DNA of 64,000 nucleotides from Celeribacter baekdonensis (GTDB taxonomy: Bacteria > Pseudomonadota > Alphaproteobacteria > Rhodobacterales > Rhodobacteraceae), in contig NZ_FNBL01000003.1 of the NCBI RefSeq assembly GCF_900102315.1, positions 248,001-312,000 on the forward strand, read 5' to 3'. The translations under genes were made by a program, and so were the position numbers. The notes under the pieces were generated by a model that was given only the letters and a program-made list of their open reading frames with translations, searched no databases and was not told the origin of the DNA. Position 1 is the stretch's first letter; each line of letters begins with the position of its first letter. Below, in pieces: positions 1 to 7,428 of this stretch.

Positions 1-137
1 GTCACCGGGGTGGCGGTGCCATCGGTGGAAAAGGCGGGGGTCACCTCTTCGGCCTCATAGGGATACCACGCATCGGCAAGCGCCGGGGTGGTGAGCATGG
101 CGGCAAAGGCCACGCTGGTCAAAAGGGCATGTTTCAT
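1..137 (-). CDS. Partial secreted protein, signal peptide end only
   Basis: Only the first 45 or so codons are in the window; the gene runs off the left edge. The start ATG is at 135-137. The protein opens with a clear Sec signal peptide: Lys-His, then a hydrophobic stretch, then an Ala-x-Ala type cleavage site (PALA-D) near residue 22. The mature start (DAWYPYEAEEV) is aromatic and acidic. This is compatible with a periplasmic solute-binding protein, and the WYP start reminds me weakly of TorT-like binding proteins, but the fragment is too short to assign. It lies upstream of, and on the same strand as nothing else visible to its left, and about 100 bp beyond the end of the pxp operon, so it may be its last gene or a separate unit. 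Confidence 0.6.
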   Translation of the reverse strand, partial: MKHALLTSVAFAAMLTTPALADAWYPYEAEEVTPAFSTDGTATPV

Positions 138-237
138 GGATCTGACTCCTTGTTGGGTCCATCAGTTGGAGATGCGGTCATTGCCGCGTTTTTATTATGA
201 GAGATGGGAGCGGGCGCTCCCTGTCGGCATCAGGCCC

Positions 238-1221
238 CTATGCGAGGGCCTGACGGATGTCTGCGAGCATGGCTTTGCGCGCGGCGCGTGCCGCCAGCGC
301 TTCGTCCATCTCGACACGTTTGAAGGTGACGGGGGTGTTGGGTTGCAATTGACCGATCAGATCCATATCCGCCGAAATCACCGCACCCAGGGTAAAATAG
401 CCACCGCCCGAGACCGCATCGCGGTGCAACACGATGGGTTCCAAGCCGCCGGGCACCTGAATGGAGCCATAGGAATAGCAGCCATCCACGATGTTTGAGG
501 GATCGGAGCCTGCGCCAAAGGGTTGCGGACGATCGACAAATTCCATCGGAGTGCCACCGCGGAACCGATAGCCCATGCGGTCGGCCTCAGGGGCGACCAC
601 CCATGCGTCATCGAAAAACGCCTTTTGGCTTTTCTCGGTCAGACGGTGCCAATAGAGCCCGGTCAACACCCGCAATACGGCGGGGGTGCCGGGGCGGCGG
701 CGGAGCGCCAGGGGAACAGAGCGCCCCTCCGCCACCACCGCGCCAGTTCCAACCGGGATCACGTCCCCGGCGGCCACGGCGCGCCCTTCGAAACCACCCA
801 AGGCCCCGATGGGATAGGTGGACCGCGACCCAAGCGCGGGCTCGGTCGCGATGCCGCCGGAGACGGCGATGTACATCCGCGCACCGGCTTTGAGAAAGCC
901 AAAGGACAGAACCTGACCGGGCTTGACGGTGAAGGCAGTCCATGTCTCGCGCGGGTCCCCGTCAAGCATCATCGGGATGTCCGCGCCGGTGACGGCGACG
1001 CTCATCCCTGCGCCAATTTCGGGGCCAAATTTGATCTCCGGCCCCATGAACACGGCTTCCAATCCCGCCGCGCCCTCGTCATTGCCGACCAAAAGGTTCG
1101 CAGCCCGCAGCGCCAGACGATCCATCGCACCGCCTTCGGGAATGCCAAGGTGAAAATAGCCGGGGCGGCCAAGGTCCTGAACACTGGTTGCAAGTCCCGG
1201 TTTGATGATCTCAAGCGTCAT
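238..1221 (-). CDS. pxpC: 5-oxoprolinase subunit C (KipA/carboxyltransferase family)
   Basis: This 327-residue protein belongs to the KipA / biotin-dependent carboxyltransferase family, which includes PxpC of the ATP-dependent 5-oxoprolinase and one half of the carboxyltransferase region of urea carboxylase. The family start is clear (a motif like LATSVQDLGRPGY at about residues 10-22), followed by GGAMD and, in the C-terminal half, SDRMGYR-like and PIVL-type segments. With PxpA and PxpB it should convert pyroglutamate to glutamate in the cytoplasm. The start ATG overlaps the end of pxpB by 11 bases, so the two are translationally coupled. It is the last recognisable gene of the leftward pxpA-accB-accC-pxpB-pxpC operon. 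Length is normal for the family (about 310-330). Confidence 0.88.
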   Translation of the reverse strand: MTLEIIKPGLATSVQDLGRPGYFHLGIPEGGAMDRLALRAANLLVGNDEGAAGLEAVFMGPEIKFGPEIGAGMSVAVTGADIPMMLDGDPRETWTAFTVKPGQVLSFGFLKAGARMYIAVSGGIATEPALGSRSTYPIGALGGFEGRAVAAGDVIPVGTGAVVAEGRSVPLALRRRPGTPAVLRVLTGLYWHRLTEKSQKAFFDDAWVVAPEADRMGYRFRGGTPMEFVDRPQPFGAGSDPSNIVDGCYSYGSIQVPGGLEPIVLHRDAVSGGGYFTLGAVISADMDLIGQLQPNTPVTFKRVEMDEALAARAARKAMLADIRQALA

Positions 1222-2086
1222 TGAGGGCCTCCATCAGCTTGGCGTTGAATCCGGTCATGTCGGCGTTGAACGCGTCGAGATCAAATTTGACCTCGGCGAT
1301 GCGCGGCGCATAGGTGCCCGCCTCGACCTCCTTGACGATGCGGTCGTAGTCTGTGCGATCAATCGGTTTCCATTTGACGATGTCGCCGGGGCGGAAAAAC
1401 ACCATGAAATCGCTCAGGTAGCTGGTCTTTTGCTCCGGGTCATAAATCGGCATCGGTGTGATCCCGAACATCTGATAACCACCGGCACCACGCACCGAAT
1501 AGATACAGGCAAAGCAGCCACCATGACCGACGGTCAGTTTCGGCGTATCTGTGCGGGGCCGCAGGTATTTTGGCACCTCAAGCTGTTTGTCGCGCTCGAC
1601 CAGTTGATAGAGAAACGGCAGTCCCGACACAAAGCCCACCATCGAGACGAACCAAGGCTGGGAATGATGCGCCTCGATAAAGGCGGCGACACTGTCATAG
1701 CCGTTGATCTTGGCGGCATATTCCAAATCCGATCCGTTCGGGTCTTGGTGGCGTTCGCGGAACCGCATCAGGGTTTCATGGGTCCAAGGGTCTTCATAAA
1801 ACACCGGAATTTCAATGATCCGGGTCTCAAGGCGTTTCTCTTGCGCCTCTGCCTCGTGTTCCAATTCCTTGATCTTGGCCATCATGGCGTCGGGGGCGAT
1901 GACATCGGGGTCAAACCGCACCTCAAAGGAGGCATTCGCCGGGCAAATCTCGGTCACGCCGGGGATATTCGCGGCGCGCACCAGTTTGCTTAAGGACAGG
2001 CAGATAAAGAAGGCATCCAGAGACATTTCATCGTCGATCTCGACATAGATATGTTCGTCCCCGCCATAGCTGTAACGCGTTTTCAT
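1211..2086 (-). CDS. pxpB: 5-oxoprolinase subunit B (KipI/allophanate hydrolase subunit 1 family)
   Basis: This is a 291-residue KipI-family protein (also called allophanate hydrolase subunit 1 or carboxyltransferase domain C/D). Diagnostic segments include the ANIPGVTEICPA region near residues 35-46, the FVSMVGFVSGLPFLY segment and the GGCFACIYSVRGAGGYQ region. I chose the ATG at 2086 because it follows an AAGGAGAC ribosome site and overlaps the accC stop codon as ATGA; a longer reading upstream would run into accC. It pairs with PxpC to form the 5-oxoproline-opening complex together with PxpA. At 291 residues it is longer than the about 218-residue E. coli protein; an N-terminal extension of the roseobacter/proteobacterial long form is visible. 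Confidence 0.85.
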   Translation of the reverse strand: MKTRYSYGGDEHIYVEIDDEMSLDAFFICLSLSKLVRAANIPGVTEICPANASFEVRFDPDVIAPDAMMAKIKELEHEAEAQEKRLETRIIEIPVFYEDPWTHETLMRFRERHQDPNGSDLEYAAKINGYDSVAAFIEAHHSQPWFVSMVGFVSGLPFLYQLVERDKQLEVPKYLRPRTDTPKLTVGHGGCFACIYSVRGAGGYQMFGITPMPIYDPEQKTSYLSDFMVFFRPGDIVKWKPIDRTDYDRIVKEVEAGTYAPRIAEVKFDLDAFNADMTGFNAKLMEALNDA

Positions 2087-3459
2087 GCGGCGTCTCCTTT
2101 GGTTGCGGTCAAATGTCCAGCGGCCAGCCACGGTTCCAACCATTGAGTGTGAAACGCGCCTTTGCGCACCTCTGGGTCGGCGGCCAGCGCTAGGTGCAGC
2201 GGCACCGTGGTTTTCGTCCCGCCGATTTCCAACTCGGTGAGGGCGGTGACCAATTTATCAATCGCCGCGTCGCGGGTCGGGGCATGGACAATCACCTTGC
2301 CCAACAGCGAGTCGTAGAACGGTGGGATTTGGTAGCCTTCGGAGAGGAAGTGATCAAAGCGCACGCCATCGCCCGTGGGTTCGACCAGTTTTGACACCAC
2401 ACCGGGCCATGGCATGAATTGCAGGAACGGATCTTCGGCACAGATGCGCACCTCGATGGCATGGCCTGAACGGGTGATCTGATCTTGGGTCATCGACAGT
2501 TTGGCCCCGCCGCAGACCTTGATCATTTCTGCCACAAGATCGACGCCGGTGAGCATTTCGGTGACCGGATGTTCGACCTGAATGCGGGTGTTCATTTCGA
2601 TGAAATAAAACGCGTTGGTCGCCTCGTCATAGAGATACTCAAGCGTGCCTGCGCCGCGATAGTTGACCGCCTTGGCCAGCGCCACGGCAGAGGCGCAAAG
2701 AGCTTCGCGGGTCGGCGCGTCCAGACAGGCGGCCCCCGCTTCTTCCCAGACCTTTTGCCGACGTCGTTGCAGTGAACATTCGCGTTCAAAACAATGCACC
2801 GCCGTGTCGCCGTCACCCAAGATTTGCACCTCGATGTGGCGCGGTGACAGGATCGCGCGTTCGATATAGAGGCCCCCGTCGCCAAAGGCGGCTTCGGCTT
2901 CGGCCTTGGCTTGGGGGGCGAGGGCTTTGAGTTCCGCCTCATTGGTGGCGATGCGAATGCCGCGCCCGCCGCCGCCCGCTGCGGCTTTGATCATCACCGG
3001 ATAACCGATCTCGGCGGCCACTTTCAGTGCGTCCTCGACGTCAATTCGCCCTTCTGAGCCGGGCACCACCGGCACACCGGCGGCCAAAGCGGCCTGACGC
3101 GCCGCGACCTTGTCGCCCATCCGTTCGATCGTGTCCGCCGTGGGACCGACGAAAATCAACCCGGCGGCTTCGACAGCGCGGGCAAAGCGCGGGCTCTCAG
3201 ATAAAAAGCCATAGCCGGGATGGATCGCATCCGCACCCGTATCCTTGGCGGCTTTCAGCACCGCCTCGATGTTGAGATAGCTGTCTTTCGAGGGCGCAGG
3301 GCCGATACAGACGGCCTCGTCGGCCAGTTTGACCGCCAACATATCGGTGTCGGCTTCGGAATGGGCCTGGATCGCGTGGATGCCCAACGCTTGGGCGGCG
3401 CGCACGATCCGCACGGCAATCTCGCCCCGGTTGGCAATGAAAAGACGTTCAATAGCCAT
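2083..3459 (-). CDS. accC: Biotin carboxylase, AccC-like, in the pxp operon
   Basis: The 458-residue protein is a full-length biotin carboxylase with ATP-grasp fold. It starts with the family signature (LFIANRGEIAVRI near residues 5-17), has the glycine-rich ATP loop (AAGGGGRGIRIA, about residue 160-175), the CSLQRRRQKV segment and the catalytic MNTRIQVEHPVTE motif. It should carboxylate biotin on a carrier protein using ATP and bicarbonate. The ATG at 3459 starts the conserved N terminus; a 10-residue upstream extension is not needed. The gene sits between accB and pxpB and overlaps pxpB by four bases. Being inside a 5-oxoprolinase operon it is probably not the fatty acid synthesis enzyme. 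QRRRQKV departs from the usual QRRHQK, with Arg in place of His. Confidence 0.88.
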   Translation of the reverse strand: MAIERLFIANRGEIAVRIVRAAQALGIHAIQAHSEADTDMLAVKLADEAVCIGPAPSKDSYLNIEAVLKAAKDTGADAIHPGYGFLSESPRFARAVEAAGLIFVGPTADTIERMGDKVAARQAALAAGVPVVPGSEGRIDVEDALKVAAEIGYPVMIKAAAGGGGRGIRIATNEAELKALAPQAKAEAEAAFGDGGLYIERAILSPRHIEVQILGDGDTAVHCFERECSLQRRRQKVWEEAGAACLDAPTREALCASAVALAKAVNYRGAGTLEYLYDEATNAFYFIEMNTRIQVEHPVTEMLTGVDLVAEMIKVCGGAKLSMTQDQITRSGHAIEVRICAEDPFLQFMPWPGVVSKLVEPTGDGVRFDHFLSEGYQIPPFYDSLLGKVIVHAPTRDAAIDKLVTALTELEIGGTKTTVPLHLALAADPEVRKGAFHTQWLEPWLAAGHLTATKGDAA

Positions 3460-3463
3460 CAGA

Positions 3464-3697
3464 TCACGCAAGCTCCGCAAGCACGGCACCGGCAGTCACC
3501 GGCGCGGCATCGTCGATCATGTATTTGACAAAGGTGCCCTCAATTTCGGAGGTCACAGCGATAAAGGTTTTCATCACTTCGACCAGACCGATGGTGTCGC
3601 CAATGGCCACCGCATCGCCGGGGGATTTGAACACCGGCTCCTCGGGGGAGGGCTTGTGATAAAACGTGCCGGGGAGGGGGGATTGAATGTTGCTCAT
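3464..3697 (-). CDS. accB: Biotin carboxyl carrier protein-like (77 residues)
   Basis: A short biotinyl-domain protein of 77 residues. It consists only of the lipoyl/biotinyl fold: SPLPGTFYHKPSPEE at the start and the biotinylation site VEVMKTF at residues 39-45, with Lys43 as the probable biotin acceptor. The usual acceptor motif in AccB is EAMKM; this V-M-K-T variant is typical of carriers found next to KipI/KipA genes rather than of the lipid enzyme. It lacks the N-terminal part found in fatty-acid AccB (about 150 residues). It is five bases upstream of accC and 32 bases after pxpA, in one operon. Confidence 0.85.
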   Translation of the reverse strand: MSNIQSPLPGTFYHKPSPEEPVFKSPGDAVAIGDTIGLVEVMKTFIAVTSEIEGTFVKYMIDDAAPVTAGAVLAELA

Positions 3698-3729
3698 GAT
3701 CGTTTCCCTGTTGGTTTAGCTCTGTTGGC

Positions 3730-4509
3730 TTAGGCGGTTTCAAGCACGGCGGAGGCCGGTGCGATATGGATGCCGTTTTCGGTCAGAGTGGCGCGGATGG
3801 CGCGTCCGATGTCCAGAGCGCCCGGCGTATCGGAATGAAAACAAATCGACTCGAACGCGATGTCGATGTCTTTGCCCTCAACCGTGGTCACTTTGCCCTC
3901 AAGACAGGCGCGCAGACATTTTTGCGCAATGGCATCCGGGTCGGGGCGGCCAACGCGACGGGTGAAAACAATCGCGCCGTCAGTGCCATAATCGCGGTCG
4001 GCATAGAATTCGCGCACCACAGGATGACCCAACCGTTTGGCGACCTCATAGGTCTTGGACACACCCATGCAATAGATCAAAAGATCGCCGCTGATCGCGC
4101 CAAGGCTTTCGATCATGTGGCGTGACAGATCTTCGTTGCGCGCGGCCTCCATGTAAAGTGCGCCATGGGGTTTGACGTGCTGAAGGCGGATGCCGTGACG
4201 GCGGCCAAATTCGCGCACTGCGCCGACTTGGTAAATAATGTCGTTGACCAGTTCTTCGTGCGTGGTCTGGATGAAGCGGCGGCCAAAGCCCTGAAGGTCG
4301 CGATAGCCGGGATGCGCGCCAAGCCCGACGCCGTAGACCTGCGCCAATTTGATCACCCGGTCCATGGAGTTCGGATCACCGGCGTGAAACCCTGCGGCGA
4401 TATTGGCCGAAGAGATCAGCGCCATCAGATCTTCGTCGGGCGCTTCGCCCAAGACCCAATGGCCAAAGCCCTCACCCATGTCGCAATTTAAATCGATGAT
4501 CTTCTGCAT
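3730..4509 (-). CDS. pxpA: 5-oxoprolinase subunit A (LamB/YcsF family)
   Basis: A 259-residue LamB/YcsF family protein, the PxpA subunit of 5-oxoprolinase. Visible family motifs are [11 protein letters not shown] at residues 6-16, the [11 protein letters not shown] segment near residue 45, VKPHGALY, and CFHSDTPGA near the C terminus. It is predicted to bind the cyclic substrate and, with PxpB and PxpC, hydrolyse 5-oxoproline to glutamate at the cost of ATP. I chose the ATG at 4509 since the conserved N terminus begins there; the reading frame stays open for 23 codons upstream into AT-rich promoter DNA. It is the first gene of the leftward operon and is divergent from a LysR regulator. Confidence 0.9.
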   Translation of the reverse strand: MQKIIDLNCDMGEGFGHWVLGEAPDEDLMALISSANIAAGFHAGDPNSMDRVIKLAQVYGVGLGAHPGYRDLQGFGRRFIQTTHEELVNDIIYQVGAVREFGRRHGIRLQHVKPHGALYMEAARNEDLSRHMIESLGAISGDLLIYCMGVSKTYEVAKRLGHPVVREFYADRDYGTDGAIVFTRRVGRPDPDAIAQKCLRACLEGKVTTVEGKDIDIAFESICFHSDTPGALDIGRAIRATLTENGIHIAPASAVLETA

Positions 4510-4804
4510 GACTGGTCCTTGTTCTCTGTGGAACCAGCATTTTCCAAATTGAGTCTGTTTGTAAAATTCAGAATTCAACTACAACATTATCGAATTTTCC
4601 AAATTCAAAATTTCAATTCAGATCAGATTTTGCGCGAATTTGGGCAAAATAGGCAATTTTGAAACGGCTGCCACAGTCGTTATTCTTTTTTAGAGATAAT
4701 GCTCGGATTAAAAATTGAATTTCCGAATTTACGGCACAACCTCTATACACTGTCATCGAAACGCCACGCCAAGGCGTTCGGAAAATCCGAAGAGGACGGT
4801 CCTG
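4510..4804. promoter_or_regulatory. Divergent promoter region pxpA / lysR with repeated AATTT-type motifs
   Basis: This 295-base AT-rich stretch separates pxpA from the LysR gene. A 12-base sequence ATTTTCCAAATT occurs twice in the same orientation, at 4539-4550 and 4594-4605, 55 bases apart. The second copy is embedded in a perfect 6-base dyad GAATTT-N3-AAATTC at 4592-4606. A related GAATTTCCGAATTT lies at 4717-4730, close to the LysR start. Such spaced dyads are what LysR regulators bind (T-N11-A type), so these are probable operator half sites; the assignment is inference. Confidence 0.55.
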
Positions 4805-5722
4805 ATGAATCTGCGCCAATTGAAATATTTCCTCGCCACCGCCGAATTGGGTCAGGTCAGCCGTGCCGCCAGTGAATTGTCGATCTCGCAATCCTCGATC
4901 ACCACGGCGATCCGCGAGTTGGAACAGGAAATGGACACCATCCTGTTTGTGCGCACGGCGCATGGGATGGAACCGACCGCATCTGGGCGCGAACTTGTGG
5001 GGGCGGCGCGTGATGTGTTGGAAAAGGTCAATATCGCCCGCAACATCGGCCAAGGTCGATCCGAGATTGAAGGCACCATCAACATTGCCGCGACCTATAC
5101 GGTGATCGGCTATTTCCTGCCGTTTCACCTGGATCGTCTGACCCACAGATTCCCAAAACTCGACATCCGCATCAGCGAGCTGAACCGCGAAAGCATCGAA
5201 GAGGGGTTGATGACCAATCGCTTTGACATGGCGGTTTTGCTGACTTCGAACACCGCCAATCCCGAACTTGAGACCGAAACCTTGCTGCGCTCGCACCGCC
5301 GCCTTTGGGTGCCGCAAAACCATCCGCTGCACCAACAGGGCCGCGCGACATTCGAAGACATCGCGAAAGAGGATTACATCATGTTGACCGTCGATGAGGC
5401 GGCCAATACGTCGATGAAATATTGGGGGCCGACCGGGCTGACGCCCAACATCAAACTGCGCACCTCATCGACCGAAGCGGTGCGTTCCATGGTCGCCAAT
5501 GGCCAAGGCATCACCATTCTCTCGGATATGGTTTATCGGCCTTGGTCGTTGGAGGGGCGGCGGATTGGCACGGTCGCCACAGACCGCGAAATCCCGTCGA
5601 TGGATGTGGGGCTGGCGTGGCGGCGCACACAGGAGATGAGCGAGCCTGTTCGGGTGTTTTACGACTATTTCATGGATGCGTTCCTGTCACCGCAAATGTC
5701 GCAACTCGCCGGACGCAGTTAA
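4805..5722 (+). CDS. LysR-family transcriptional regulator of the pxp operon
   Basis: A 305-residue LysR-type regulator. The N-terminal winged helix-turn-helix covers about residues 1-60 (MNLRQLKYFLATAELGQVSRAA start), followed by a typical linker helix and a periplasmic-binding-like effector domain to the end. The ATG at 4805 begins the canonical LysR N terminus; an in-frame upstream ATG at 4715 would add 30 residues that look non-coding. It is divergent from pxpA across 295 bases with repeated operator-like motifs, so it probably controls the 5-oxoproline operon and its own gene. The effector is unknown; 5-oxoproline or a related cyclic compound is a guess from context. Confidence 0.85.
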   Translation: MNLRQLKYFLATAELGQVSRAASELSISQSSITTAIRELEQEMDTILFVRTAHGMEPTASGRELVGAARDVLEKVNIARNIGQGRSEIEGTINIAATYTVIGYFLPFHLDRLTHRFPKLDIRISELNRESIEEGLMTNRFDMAVLLTSNTANPELETETLLRSHRRLWVPQNHPLHQQGRATFEDIAKEDYIMLTVDEAANTSMKYWGPTGLTPNIKLRTSSTEAVRSMVANGQGITILSDMVYRPWSLEGRRIGTVATDREIPSMDVGLAWRRTQEMSEPVRVFYDYFMDAFLSPQMSQLAGRS

Positions 5723-5750
5723 GGGCGGCGGCCCGTCAGAGCCGCCACCC
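5723..5750 (+). terminator. GC-rich hairpin after the LysR gene
   Basis: Directly after the LysR stop codon there is a 10-pair stem (GGGCGGCGGC against GCCGCCACCC, one C-A mismatch) with an 8-base loop. There is no T tract, so it is a weak intrinsic terminator at best; it lies between convergent genes. Confidence 0.45.
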
Positions 5751-5760
5751 GATCCGCGCG

Positions 5761-5782
5761 GTGAAAGGCGTGACGCTTTAGG
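5761..5782. repeat. 22-base repeat, copy 1 (second copy 61237-61258)
   Basis: The 22 bases beginning GTGAAAGGCGTGACGC are identical to bases 61237-61258, 55 kb away and in the same orientation. This copy reaches a few bases into the 3' end of the M20 amidohydrolase gene, including its stop codon. The second copy forms one arm of a hairpin. Confidence 0.6.
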
Positions 5783-6944
5783 CCGACAGACGTTGCCGCA
5801 CCAGCGTGACCCAATAGGAACTGCCCCAGCCGATCACATCGTCGTTAAAATTATAGGCCGGGTGATGCAGATTGGCCGACGGTCCATTGCCGATATTGAT
5901 CATGCAACCCGGCACTTTGTTCAGCATAAAGGCGAAATCTTCACCCCCCAAAGTGGGCGTCATATCCAGCGTCACATTCTCCACACCTGCCACCGCGCGC
6001 GCGGCTTCGGCGGCAAATTCGGTCTCTTGCGCATGGTTCACCAGCACCGGATAGCTGCGTTTATACTCCAGCGTCCCAACACAGCCATGTCCGGCGGCGA
6101 TATTGGACACGATCTCGCCCACGCGGCGTTCGACATGATCACGCAGCGCCTCATTCATCGTGCGGACCGTGCCTTTGATGGTGATCTCCTGCGGGATGAC
6201 GTTATGGGCATGGCCGCCCTCAATCGCGCACAATGAGACGACATGGGCGTCAAACGGGTCGACGGAGCGCGCGCTCATGCCGTGAATCGCCTGAATGATC
6301 CCGGCGAGCGCTGGAAACGGATCAATGCTTGTGTGCGGTTCGGCAGCATGCCCGCCTTTGCCGGTGATGGTGATGGTCAGGATGTCCACGGCGGCCATAT
6401 TCGGCCCCGGCGCGGTGGTGAATTTTCCCACATCCAGCCCCGGCATATTGTGCATGCCGTAGACCTCATCACAGGGCCAGCGCTCAAACAACCCGTCTTC
6501 GATCATCGCCTGCGCGCCCGCGCCGCCCTCTTCGGCAGGTTGGAAAATCACGATCACCGTGCCGTCAAAGGCCCGCGTTTCTGCCAGATGTTTCGCCGCG
6601 CCCAGCAACATGGTCGAATGGCCGTCATGACCACAGGCGTGCATTTTTCCCGGCACTTTCGAGGCATAGGCCAGCCCGGTTTCTTCCAGAATTGGCAGCG
6701 CATCCATATCGGCGCGCAGGCCAATCATCCGCCCGGAGATATTGGTTTTGCCGTGGATCACACCGACCACGCCGGTCTGGCCCAGCCCCTCGACGACCTC
6801 ATCCACTCCGGCTGCACGCAGGGCCTCGGCCACTTTCGCGGCGGTGCGATGGACCTCGTACAAAAGCTCGGGGTTTTCATGTAAATCATGGCGAAAAGCG
6901 ATCAAACCTTCGATCTCGCGCGCCACCCAATTTTCAATCGCCAT
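5778..6944 (-). CDS. M20 family amidohydrolase (hippurate/N-acyl amino acid hydrolase type)
   Basis: A 388-residue M20 metallopeptidase-family amidohydrolase. The binuclear metal site is visible: MHACGHDGH at residues 101-109 (Cys104, His106), the AEEGGAGA segment near 138-144 with the metal/general-base glutamates, His164 in YGMHNMPG and GGEDFAF near the C terminus. A dimerisation lid with a GGHAAEPHTSIDP segment follows residue 210. The family cleaves N-acyl, N-carbamoyl or peptide bonds of amino acids. It is the last gene of a three-gene leftward operon, three bases after an ATC-hydrolase-family gene and downstream of an amino acid oxidase gene, so an N-carbamoyl or N-acyl amino acid produced by its neighbour is a reasonable substrate guess. 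The exact substrate cannot be read from the sequence. Confidence 0.85.
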   Translation of the reverse strand: MAIENWVAREIEGLIAFRHDLHENPELLYEVHRTAAKVAEALRAAGVDEVVEGLGQTGVVGVIHGKTNISGRMIGLRADMDALPILEETGLAYASKVPGKMHACGHDGHSTMLLGAAKHLAETRAFDGTVIVIFQPAEEGGAGAQAMIEDGLFERWPCDEVYGMHNMPGLDVGKFTTAPGPNMAAVDILTITITGKGGHAAEPHTSIDPFPALAGIIQAIHGMSARSVDPFDAHVVSLCAIEGGHAHNVIPQEITIKGTVRTMNEALRDHVERRVGEIVSNIAAGHGCVGTLEYKRSYPVLVNHAQETEFAAEAARAVAGVENVTLDMTPTLGGEDFAFMLNKVPGCMINIGNGPSANLHHPAYNFNDDVIGWGSSYWVTLVRQRLSA

Positions 6945-6947
6945 ATT

Positions 6948-7415
6948 TTATCCTCTCAACATTTTATATCGAAAATCACAATGGCTCGCGCCTTTCATGA
7001 TCGTCTGTGTCCGGGTCAATTCGATCTCCGGGTTGTAGCCGACGCAAAAATCGCCATCGCGATTGCAGGACAGTAAATGCCCAATGTCGCCCAGGCCCAT
7101 CTCCTGATACATTTCCGCATAGCGACAGCGCGTGACGTTAAAGGCCATCTGATCCGGCTCGGTCACCAACACATCCATCTCAAGCGCGTCTTCTTTGGTC
7201 CAGTTTGGCAGAATATCGGCGAAATCCGACAGGTTCGGTGCATGGCCCAGATCTTCGGCCAAGGCTTTGCCCTGTTCAATTGCCGAGCGCGAACAGGTCG
7301 CGCCAATCACCGCTTCCGCCTCGGCGCGGCCAGAGCGTTCGGTGATCACGTCGAGCACATGTTTCAGGATCATCGCCTCAATGCGGCGGCGTTCGAGGAT
7401 GGGGAGGTCTTTCAT
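6948..7415 (-). CDS. ATC hydrolase-family protein 1 (L-2-amino-thiazoline-4-carboxylate hydrolase-like)
   Basis: This 155-residue protein resembles the family named after L-2-amino-thiazoline-4-carboxylic acid hydrolase, which in Pseudomonas opens the thiazoline ring to N-carbamoyl-cysteine. Features I can see are the helical N terminus (LERRRIEAMILKHVLDVI), a VTRCRYAEMY motif, a conserved Cys in LLSCNRDGDF and the terminal GASHCDFRYKM motif, which carries the family's Cys-x-Phe-Arg-Tyr hallmark. No signal peptide is present, so it is cytoplasmic. It lies between an FAD oxidase gene and an M20 hydrolase gene with gaps of 13 and 3 bases. A second, diverged family member is encoded at 14075-14575. 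Many members of this family have no tested activity, so the reaction is uncertain. Confidence 0.7.
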   Translation of the reverse strand: MKDLPILERRRIEAMILKHVLDVITERSGRAEAEAVIGATCSRSAIEQGKALAEDLGHAPNLSDFADILPNWTKEDALEMDVLVTEPDQMAFNVTRCRYAEMYQEMGLGDIGHLLSCNRDGDFCVGYNPEIELTRTQTIMKGASHCDFRYKMLRG

Positions 7416-7428
7416 AGCGTCACCTTTC

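Noticed and set aside
88-498. 136-codon rightward frame over the pxpC end
   Set aside because: It overlaps two well supported leftward genes in another frame and its sequence has no protein-like features.
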